Shown here piece by piece: positions 1 through 5,715 of a DNA stretch of 12,965 bases (position 1 is its first letter; each line of letters begins with the position of its first letter). The DNA comes from an uncultured Nocardioides sp. (GTDB taxonomy: Bacteria; Actinomycetota; Actinomycetes; Propionibacteriales; Nocardioidaceae): the NCBI RefSeq assembly GCF_946885725.1, contig NZ_CAMPGZ010000121.1:1-12965 (forward strand), given 5' to 3'. Under the pieces are notes generated by a model. The model was given only the letters and a program-made list of their open reading frames with translations, was not told the DNA's origin and made no database searches. Both the position numbers and the translations under genes were made by a program.

Positions 1-1045
1 CGCCAAGGTGTTCCTCGGCGGACCGCCGCTGGTGAAGATGGCGACCGGCGAGGAGTCCGACGACGAGTCGCTCGGTGGCGCGGAGATGCACGCGCGCACG
101 TCGGGACTGGCGGACTACCTCGCGGTCGACGAGCACGACGCGATCCGGATCGGCCGGCGAATCGTGGCGCGGCTCAACCGCCGCAAACCCGATGCGTCCG
201 CAGTCGCTCCGCGTGGGACGGACGCAGTTTCGCGGACGAATCGGGGTTGGCGTGAGCCCGACGCCGATCCCGAGGAGCTGCTCGACCTCGTGCCCACCGA
301 CCTCAAGGAGCCGTTCGACCCGCGCGAGGTGATCGCGCGGATCTGCGACGGCGCGGGTCCCGGCAACGAGGTCGCGTTCGACGAGTTCAAGCCGCTCTAC
401 GGCCCGTCGCTCGTCACGGGCTGGGCCCGGCTGCACGGCCGGCCGATCGGCATCCTCGCCAACGCGCAGGGCGTGCTGTTCAGCGAGGAGTCGCAGAAGG
501 CGGCGCAGTTCATCCAGCTCGCCAACCAGATCGACGTACCGCTTCTCTTCCTGCACAACACCACCGGCTACATGGTCGGCGCGGAGTACGAGCAGCGCGG
601 CATCATCAAGCACGGCGCGATGATGATCAACGCGGTCAGCAACAGCACCGTGCCGCACATCTCGATCATGATGGGGGCGTCGTACGGCGCCGGGAACTAC
701 GGCATGTGCGGCCGCGCCTACGACCCGCGCTTCCTGTTCACCTGGCCGTCCGCGAAGTCCGCCGTCATGGGGCCCGCCCAGCTCGCCGGCGTGCTGTCGA
801 TCGTCGCGCGGCAGGCGGCGGAGGCGAAGGGGCAGCCGTACGACGAGGAGGGCGACGCGCAGATGCGCGCGTTCGTCGAGCAGTCCGTCGAGGAGCAGAG
901 CCTGCCGTTCTTTCTGTCCGGGATGGTCTACGACGACGGCGTCATCGACCCGCGCGACACCCGCACCGTGCTCGGCATCTGCCTGTCCGTCATCGAGAAC
1001 GCACCGATCGAGGGCACCGACCGCTTCGGTGTCTTCCGGATGTAG
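1..1045 (+). CDS. accD1: acyl-CoA carboxylase beta (carboxyltransferase) subunit, methylcrotonoyl/geranyl-CoA type, 5'-truncated
   Basis: This is the C-terminal 347 residues of a carboxyltransferase subunit. The frame is already open at base 2, reading [12 protein letters not shown], so the true start lies upstream. The subunit transfers CO2 from carboxybiotin on the alpha subunit to an acyl-CoA, in the cytosol. Family marks are VKMATGE near the left edge, TTGYMVG and [12 protein letters not shown], the glycine-rich [18 protein letters not shown] stretch that shapes the acyl-CoA/biotin site, and the ending FGVFRM, which is typical of methylcrotonoyl-CoA carboxylase beta chains. Full-length relatives are about 530 residues, so roughly 185 are missing. 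The linker at 188-262 is longer than I expect for the family and contains a dyad. The stop is 7 bp before the next ATG, so the two carboxylase genes are surely co-transcribed. Acetyl- or propionyl-CoA specificity is less likely given the C-terminus. The substrate (methylcrotonyl, geranyl or other) cannot be fixed from this part. Confidence 0.9.
   Translation, partial: AKVFLGGPPLVKMATGEESDDESLGGAEMHARTSGLADYLAVDEHDAIRIGRRIVARLNRRKPDASAVAPRGTDAVSRTNRGWREPDADPEELLDLVPTDLKEPFDPREVIARICDGAGPGNEVAFDEFKPLYGPSLVTGWARLHGRPIGILANAQGVLFSEESQKAAQFIQLANQIDVPLLFLHNTTGYMVGAEYEQRGIIKHGAMMINAVSNSTVPHISIMMGASYGAGNYGMCGRAYDPRFLFTWPSAKSAVMGPAQLAGVLSIVARQAAEAKGQPYDEEGDAQMRAFVEQSVEEQSLPFFLSGMVYDDGVIDPRDTRTVLGICLSVIENAPIEGTDRFGVFRM
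193..226. repeat. inverted repeat inside the carboxyltransferase linker
   Basis: TGCGTCCG (193-200) and CGGACGCA (219-226) are perfect 8-bp inverted arms around an 18-nt centre. They lie in a poorly conserved linker of the beta subunit that looks about ten residues longer than usual. The surrounding sequence is a little less GC-rich than its neighbours. The reading frame stays open, so any insertion was a multiple of three. Confidence 0.5.
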
Positions 1046-1052
1046 GGGAGTC

Positions 1053-3104
1053 ATGGTCTCGACAAGCTCGACCACCCGCCTGGAGCGGCTCCTGGTCGCC
1101 AACCGCGCCGAGATCGCGTCCCGCGTCTTCGCCACCTGCCGACGGCTCGGCATCTCCACGGTCGCGGTGCACTCCGATGCGGACGCCGGGCTGCCGTACG
1201 TCGCCGAGGCCGACGTCGCCGTACGCCTCTCCGGCGACAGCCCCACCGACACCTACCTCCGGGCCGACCTGCTGGTCGAAGCCGCGCGAGCGGCGGGAGC
1301 CGGCGCGGTCCACCCCGGCTACGGCTTCCTGTCCGAGAACGCCGACTTCGCCCGCGCGGTCATGGCGGCCGGCCTGACCTGGGTCGGCCCCGACCCGGAG
1401 TCGATCGAGCTGATGGGCTCGAAGGTCGAGGCCAAGAAGCGGATGGCCGATGCCGGCGTACCCCTGCTCACCGACCTCGACCCCGCTGCCGTCTCCGAGG
1501 CAGACCTGCCCGTGCTGGTCAAGGCGTCGGCCGGTGGTGGCGGCCGTGGCATGCGCGTCGTCCGCGAGCTCGCCGACCTTCCCGCCGCTGTCGAGGCCGC
1601 CTCCGCCGAGGCGCTGTCGGCGTTCGGCGACGGCACCGTCTTCGTCGAGCGGTTCGTCGAGCACGGCCGGCACGTCGAGGTCCAGGTCGTCGGCGACGCC
1701 GAGGGCGTCACGGTGTTCGGCGACCGCGACTGCTCGGTCCAGCGCCGGCACCAGAAGGTCGTCGAGGAGGCGCCGGCCCCCGGGCTCACCGACGCGACCC
1801 GCACCGCGCTGCACGACGCGGCTCGCCGAGCCGCGGAGGCGATCGGCTACCGCGGCGCCGGCACCGTGGAGTTCCTGCTCGACCCGCGCGACCAGCAGTT
1901 CTGGTTCCTCGAGATGAACACCCGGCTCCAGGTCGAGCACCCGGTCACCGAGATGGTGCACGGCGTCGACCTGGTGGCGCTGCAGATCGCCGTCGCCGAG
2001 GGGTCAGTTGTGTCGCGACACGCCGCCCACGAGGCTGATTTATTGACTCCTCGCGAGAACGGCGGGCACGCCGTGCCGCCTTGGCCGGGGGACGCCGGAC
2101 ACGGGCACGCCGTGGAGGTGCGGCTGTACGCCGAGGACCCGGGGCGGGACTGGCAGCCGCAGACGGGGGTGCTGACGGCGTTCGAGTTCCCGGAGCTGCC
2201 GGGGCTGCGGGTGGACGCGGGGTACGCCGCGGGCAGCACGGTGTCGACGCACTACGACCCGATGCTGGCCAAGGTGATCGCGCACGCGCCGACCCGGGAG
2301 CAGGCGGTCCGGCTGCTGACCAGCGCGCTGACCAAGGCCCGCATCCACGGCGTCGCGACCAACCGCGACCTGCTGCTGAAGGTGCTGCGGTCGGAGGCGT
2401 TCCAGGCCGGCGACCTGAGCACCGACTTCCTCGACAGGCACCGGATGCTCGAGGACGAGCCGCGCGACCTGGCGGTCAGCGCGTTCGCCGCCGCCGTCGC
2501 ACTCGCCGAGACCCAGGCCGACACGCGTCCGGTCCAGCTGGGCATCCCCCCGGGCTGGCGCAACGTCGTGTCCGCCCCGCAGACGACCCGCTTCACGCAT
2601 CGCGACGAGGACGTCGAGGTGGGCTGGTACGGCGGCCGCGACGGCTACGTCTCCGCCGACGGCACGATGCGTGCGGTCAGCGCGAGCCCGGCCGAGGTCG
2701 TCGTGGAGCGCGAGGGCGTGCGCCACCGGTGCGAGGTCGCGGTCACGGAGCACACTGTCGACGTCGACTCCGCCGCCGGGCACGTCGCGCTCCGCCGTAC
2801 CCCGCGGTTCGTTGACCCGGCCGACCAGGTCGCCAGCGGCTCGCTGCTCGCGCCGATGCCCGGGGCCGTCGTCTCGCTCATCGTCGAACCGGGCGCCGAA
2901 GTCGAGGCCGGGGCGCCCGTGCTCGTGCTCGAGGCGATGAAGATGCAGCACACCGTGTCCGCGCCGCACGCCGGCACCGTCACCGAGATCCCCGTCTCCG
3001 TCGGCGCCCAGGTGGCCGCCGGCGACGTGCTCGCGGTGGTCTCGACAGGCTCGACCACCCGAGACGACGGCTCGACCACCCATACGCAGGAGGAAGACGC
3101 ATGA
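1053..3104 (+). CDS. accA1: acyl-CoA carboxylase alpha subunit (biotin carboxylase + biotin carrier), methylcrotonoyl/geranyl-CoA type
   Basis: Predicted 683-residue cytosolic subunit that carboxylates biotin with ATP and bicarbonate and delivers it to the beta subunit. Visible parts are the biotin carboxylase N-terminus (LLVANRAEIASRVF), ATP-grasp lysine K157 followed by GGGGRGM (161-167), RDCSVQRRHQKVVEEAPAP from about R225, catalytic EMNTRLQVEHPVTE from E287, a middle domain, and the C-terminal carrier motif EAMKM with biotinylated lysine K630. I chose ATG 1053 over GTG 1029: GGGGAG at 1045-1050 is a good ribosome binding site, and the earlier start would overlap the upstream stop. The stop overlaps the next start as ATGA. 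Oddities: residues about 318-350 form an over-long loop with a duplicated GHAV motif. Residues 1-9 and the last 20 or so are encoded partly by copies of a dispersed repeat and are unlikely to be part of the folded enzyme. Confidence 0.93.
   Translation: MVSTSSTTRLERLLVANRAEIASRVFATCRRLGISTVAVHSDADAGLPYVAEADVAVRLSGDSPTDTYLRADLLVEAARAAGAGAVHPGYGFLSENADFARAVMAAGLTWVGPDPESIELMGSKVEAKKRMADAGVPLLTDLDPAAVSEADLPVLVKASAGGGGRGMRVVRELADLPAAVEAASAEALSAFGDGTVFVERFVEHGRHVEVQVVGDAEGVTVFGDRDCSVQRRHQKVVEEAPAPGLTDATRTALHDAARRAAEAIGYRGAGTVEFLLDPRDQQFWFLEMNTRLQVEHPVTEMVHGVDLVALQIAVAEGSVVSRHAAHEADLLTPRENGGHAVPPWPGDAGHGHAVEVRLYAEDPGRDWQPQTGVLTAFEFPELPGLRVDAGYAAGSTVSTHYDPMLAKVIAHAPTREQAVRLLTSALTKARIHGVATNRDLLLKVLRSEAFQAGDLSTDFLDRHRMLEDEPRDLAVSAFAAAVALAETQADTRPVQLGIPPGWRNVVSAPQTTRFTHRDEDVEVGWYGGRDGYVSADGTMRAVSASPAEVVVEREGVRHRCEVAVTEHTVDVDSAAGHVALRRTPRFVDPADQVASGSLLAPMPGAVVSLIVEPGAEVEAGAPVLVLEAMKMQHTVSAPHAGTVTEIPVSVGAQVAAGDVLAVVSTGSTTRDDGSTTHTQEEDA
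1054..1078 (+). repeat. 25-bp dispersed repeat, copy A (start of alpha-subunit gene)
   Basis: This stretch matches 3037-3061 at 24 of 25 positions; the only difference is A at 1065 against G at 3048. Core words are GGTCTCGACAAGCTCGACC, with TGGTC (1054-1058) and GACCA (1070-1074) as short inverted arms. It supplies the TG of the ATG start and codons 2-9 (VSTSSTTR). From memory, similar GGTCTCGACA(R)GCTCGACC words are abundant short repeats in Nocardioidaceae genomes. Confidence 0.75.
2001..2114 (+). repeat. in-frame expanded loop with 12-bp direct repeat in biotin carboxylase domain
   Basis: GGGCACGCCGTG occurs at 2064-2075 and again at 2103-2114, exactly 39 bp (13 codons) apart and in frame. 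It duplicates the conserved GHAV that normally precedes E-x-R-x-YAEDP. Upstream lie two palindromes with the same TCGCGA centre: GTGTCGCGACAC (2010-2021) and CTCGCGAG (2050-2057). A short A/T-rich patch (GATTTATTGAC) is unlike the rest of the gene. The segment between VAEG and the second GHAV is 33 residues, against about 13 in E. coli AccC as I recall it. Confidence 0.65.
3037..3081 (+). repeat. 25-bp dispersed repeat, copy B plus a partial third copy (end of alpha-subunit gene)
   Basis: Copy B (3037-3061) is nearly identical to copy A. With the flanking bases it has 7-bp arms GGTGGTC (3035-3041) and GACCACC (3053-3059). A partial copy follows directly (3065-3081), repeating CGAC-GGCTCGACCACCC with one base missing. 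Together they encode VVSTGSTTRDDGSTTH, a tail beyond the expected end of the biotin carrier domain. The ribosome binding site of the next gene begins 6 bp after the repeats. Confidence 0.75.
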
Positions 3105-4279
3105 CCGAGACGCCGTTCACCGAGTCCGAGGAGCGCCAGGCGCTGCGCGCCGCGGTCCGCAAGCTGGCGACCGGCTACGGCCGCGAGTACTTCGTCACGC
3201 AGGCCCGCTCCGGCGGCAAGACCACCGACCTGTGGCTGGAGATCGGCCGGCACGGCTACCTCGGCATCAACATCCCCGAGGAGTACGGCGGCGGCGGAGG
3301 CGGCATCGGCGACGTCGCCGCGGTCTGCGAGGAGCTGGCCGCGCAGGGCTGCCCGCTGCTGATGATGGTCGTGTCCCCGGCCATCTGCGGCACGGTGATC
3401 AGCCGCTACGGCACCGAGGAGCAGAAGCGGCGCTGGCTGCCCGGCATCGCCGACGGCACGCAGACGATGGCGTTCGCGATCACCGAGCCGGACGCCGGCA
3501 CCAACTCGCACAACATCACCACCACCGCGAGGCCCGTTTCCGATGAGCGGGGCGACGGCTGGGTGCTCAACGGCCGCAAGATCTACATCTCCGGCGTCGA
3601 CGAGGCCGCCAACGTGCTCGTCGTCGCGCGCACCGAGGACGCCCGCACCGGGAGGCTCAAGCCCTGCCTGTTCGTCGTCCCCACCGACGCCGCCGGTTTC
3701 GAGTACACCCCGATCCCGATGGAGATCGTCAGTCCCGAGCTGCAGTTCTCGGTGTTCATCGACGACGTCCGGCTGCCCGCCGACGCGCTCGTGGGCGACG
3801 AGGACGCCGGGATCAGCCAGCTGTTCGCGGGACTGAACCCGGAGCGGATCATGGCGGCGTCGTTCTCCACCGGCCTCGCGCGGTTCGCCCTCGACAAGGC
3901 GGTCGCCTACGTCAAGGAGCGCGAGGTCTTCGGCGCCCCGATCGGCAGCCACCAGGGCCTCGCGCACCCGCTCGCGCAGTCCAAGATCGAGATCGAGCTG
4001 GCCCGGCTGATGACGCAGAAGGCCGCCGCGCTCGTCGACGCCGGTGACGACGCCGCCGCGGGCGAGGCCGCCAACATGGCGAAGTACGCCGCCGCCGAGG
4101 CCGCCTGCGACGCCGTCGACCGGGCGGTCCAGGCGCACGGCGGCAACGGGATCACCCAGGAGTACGGTGTCGCCGGTCTCCTCGTCGCGGCACGCGCCGG
4201 CCGGATCGCGCCGGTGTCGCGCGAGATGATCCTGAACTTCGTGGGCATGCACTCGCTCGGCCTGCCCAAGTCCTACTGA
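3101..4279 (+). CDS. acyl-CoA dehydrogenase family protein
   Basis: A 392-residue flavoprotein of normal family length that introduces an alpha,beta double bond into an acyl-CoA, passing electrons to electron-transfer flavoprotein. It shows the N-terminal helical domain, the middle-domain signature AFAITEPDAGTNS, WVLNGRKIYIS, and a C-terminal helical domain (REVFGAPIGSHQGLAHPLAQSKIE, VQAHGGNGITQEYGV). E248 in LNPERIMA sits where isovaleryl-CoA and long-chain enzymes carry their catalytic base. The C-terminal position used by medium-chain enzymes (Y-E-G-T) reads R-A-G here. ATG 3101 overlaps the alpha-subunit stop (ATGA) and follows AGGAGGAA at 3088-3095, so translation is coupled and strong. 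Next to an MCC-type carboxylase it may be an isovaleryl-CoA or citronellyl-CoA dehydrogenase, but the sequence does not prove a substrate. Confidence 0.92.
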   Translation: MTETPFTESEERQALRAAVRKLATGYGREYFVTQARSGGKTTDLWLEIGRHGYLGINIPEEYGGGGGGIGDVAAVCEELAAQGCPLLMMVVSPAICGTVISRYGTEEQKRRWLPGIADGTQTMAFAITEPDAGTNSHNITTTARPVSDERGDGWVLNGRKIYISGVDEAANVLVVARTEDARTGRLKPCLFVVPTDAAGFEYTPIPMEIVSPELQFSVFIDDVRLPADALVGDEDAGISQLFAGLNPERIMAASFSTGLARFALDKAVAYVKEREVFGAPIGSHQGLAHPLAQSKIEIELARLMTQKAAALVDAGDDAAAGEAANMAKYAAAEAACDAVDRAVQAHGGNGITQEYGVAGLLVAARAGRIAPVSREMILNFVGMHSLGLPKSY

Positions 4280-4305
4280 GCTGTCCTACTGAGCTGTCCT
4301 ACTGA
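4271..4305 (+). repeat. 13-bp tandem repeat carrying stop codons in all three frames
   Basis: TCCTACTGAGCTG occurs at 4271-4283 and 4284-4296, followed by a third partial copy TCCTACTGA at 4297-4305. The first copy encodes the last codons and TGA stop of the dehydrogenase. Because 13 is not a multiple of three, the three TGAs (4277, 4290, 4303) fall in three different frames. The repeat fills most of the 39-bp gap before the hydratase start. Confidence 0.9.
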
Positions 4306-4318
4306 CCAGGGAGCGCCC

Positions 4319-5068
4319 GTGACAGAGCTGGTCCACTACGCCGCTGCCGACGGCGTCGCCACCCTCACCCTCGACTCGCCGCACAACCGCAACGCGCTCT
4401 CCAAGCAGCTCGTCGCGGAGCTGTACGACAGGCTCGGCCGCGCCGAGGAGGACGAGTCCGTCAAGGTGGTGCTGGTCCGCGCCGAGGGCCGCACGTTCTG
4501 CTCCGGCGCCGACCTGTCCGAGGCCGCGGGCGAGGGCATGGAGAAGGCCGCCGGCGTGCTCGTCGACCTGCAGCGCCGGATCGTCACGCTGGCCAAGCCG
4601 GTCGTCACCCGCGTGCACGGCAACGTCCGCGCCGGAGGCATCGGCATCGTCGCCGCCTCCGACATCGCGATCAGCGCCGCCGACGCGACGTACGCCTTCA
4701 CCGAGGTCCGCCTCGGCCTCACCCCCGCCGCCATCTCGCTGACCGTCGTCCCGCGGATGACCGACCGCTCGGTCGCGCTGACGTTCCTGGGCGGCGAGGT
4801 CTTCGACGGTACGGCGGCCGCCGCGACCGGCCTGGTCACGGAGGCGCTGCCCGAGGACGAGCTCGACGCCCGCGTCGCGGAGGTGTGCGCGTCGCTCGCG
4901 AAGGGCAACCCGCAGGGGCTCCGGGAGACCAAGCAGCTGGTCGGCCGGCACCTCGTGCAGCGGATCGACGAGCAGGGCGCCGACCTGGCCGCGCTGTCCG
5001 CCCGGTTGTTCGGCTCCGACGAGGCCAAGCAGGCGATGCTGGAGTTCCTCAACCGCAAGAAGCGCTGA
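4319..5068 (+). CDS. enoyl-CoA hydratase/isomerase family protein, methylglutaconyl-CoA hydratase-like
   Basis: A 249-residue crotonase-fold protein. GTG 4319 is set by AGGGAG at 4308-4313. The oxyanion-hole region is FCSGADL (60-66). The second active-site block reads HGNVRAGGIGIVAASDIAIS, and FTEVRLGLTPAAIS carries E129. E129 matches the acid/base glutamate retained in crotonases (rat mitochondrial E164). The other classical glutamate (rat E144) is replaced by G109, as I recall for Pseudomonas LiuC/AtuE-type hydratases, whose EVRLGL-x-PA-x-IS motif also matches. The likely role is hydration of a glutaconyl-CoA made by the carboxylase upstream, but isomerase or other crotonase chemistry is possible. 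It is the last gene of the operon in this window and ends 2 bp from the convergent response-regulator stop. Confidence 0.9.
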   Translation: MTELVHYAAADGVATLTLDSPHNRNALSKQLVAELYDRLGRAEEDESVKVVLVRAEGRTFCSGADLSEAAGEGMEKAAGVLVDLQRRIVTLAKPVVTRVHGNVRAGGIGIVAASDIAISAADATYAFTEVRLGLTPAAISLTVVPRMTDRSVALTFLGGEVFDGTAAAATGLVTEALPEDELDARVAEVCASLAKGNPQGLRETKQLVGRHLVQRIDEQGADLAALSARLFGSDEAKQAMLEFLNRKKR

Positions 5069-5070
5069 GT

Positions 5071-5715
5071 TCAGGCGCCGCCGACGCCCGCGTCGCGCGC
5101 CAGCGCGATCGCCTGCGCGCGGGTGTCGCAGCCGAGCTTGGTGAGGATCGCCGACACGTAGTTGCGCACGGTCTTGTCCGACAAGAACAGCCGCCGCGCG
5201 ATGTCGCCGTTGCCCGCACCTTCCGCGACGAGCGCGAGCACCTCGCGCTCCCGTTCGGACAGCGCCGGGAACGGCGTCGTGGCGAGCACGCCGCCGTTGA
5301 AGAACGACCGCATCCGCCGCGCCACCTCCGCCGACCACACGCCCTGTCCGGCGGCGACCGCCTCCAGGGTCCGGCCGATCTCATCCTGGCCGGCGCCCTT
5401 GAGCAGGTACCCGAGCGCGCCCGCCTGCATCGCCGCGAACAGTGCCTGGTCCTCGTCGACCATCGTCAGCACCAGCACCTTCACGTCGGGCCACCGCCGG
5501 GTGAGCTCACGCGTGGCCTCGATGCCGCCGAGCCCGGGCATCTGCAGGTCCATCAGCACCACGTCCGGTCGGTGCTCGAGCACGGCCGTGACTCCCGCCT
5601 CCCCGTCGGCCTCGTCGGCGACGACCGCGACGCCGAGGTCCTCCAGCAGCGTGCGCAGGCCGGTCCGGAAGACGGGGTGGTCGTCCACCACCACGACGCG
5701 GAGCTGATCGGTCAC
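5071..5715 (-). CDS. NarL/LuxR-family response regulator
   Basis: A 214-residue cytosolic two-component regulator. The receiver domain (about 5-120) has acidic pocket D11/D12, phospho-acceptor D56 in VVLMDLQMPG, T84 and K106 in the usual switch positions. The C-terminal LuxR/GerE helix-turn-helix (about 148-212) reads LSEREREVLALVAEG, DIARRLFLSDKTVRNYVS. GTG 5715 overlaps the kinase TGA as GTGA and is preceded by AGGAGG within the kinase coding region (5721-5726), five bases away. Kinase and regulator should therefore be made together and form a pair. A much longer open frame running upstream on this strand is a shadow of the kinase gene. Its DNA targets are unknown; the repeats at 8529-8573 upstream of its own operon are candidates. 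Confidence 0.95.
   Translation of the reverse strand: MTDQLRVVVVDDHPVFRTGLRTLLEDLGVAVVADEADGEAGVTAVLEHRPDVVLMDLQMPGLGGIEATRELTRRWPDVKVLVLTMVDEDQALFAAMQAGALGYLLKGAGQDEIGRTLEAVAAGQGVWSAEVARRMRSFFNGGVLATTPFPALSEREREVLALVAEGAGNGDIARRLFLSDKTVRNYVSAILTKLGCDTRAQAIALARDAGVGGA

Noticed and set aside
1029..1052. GTG 1029 as start of the alpha-subunit gene
   Set aside because: It would overlap the beta-subunit stop by 17 bases and add MSSGCRGV, while ATG 1053 has GGGGAG at ideal spacing.
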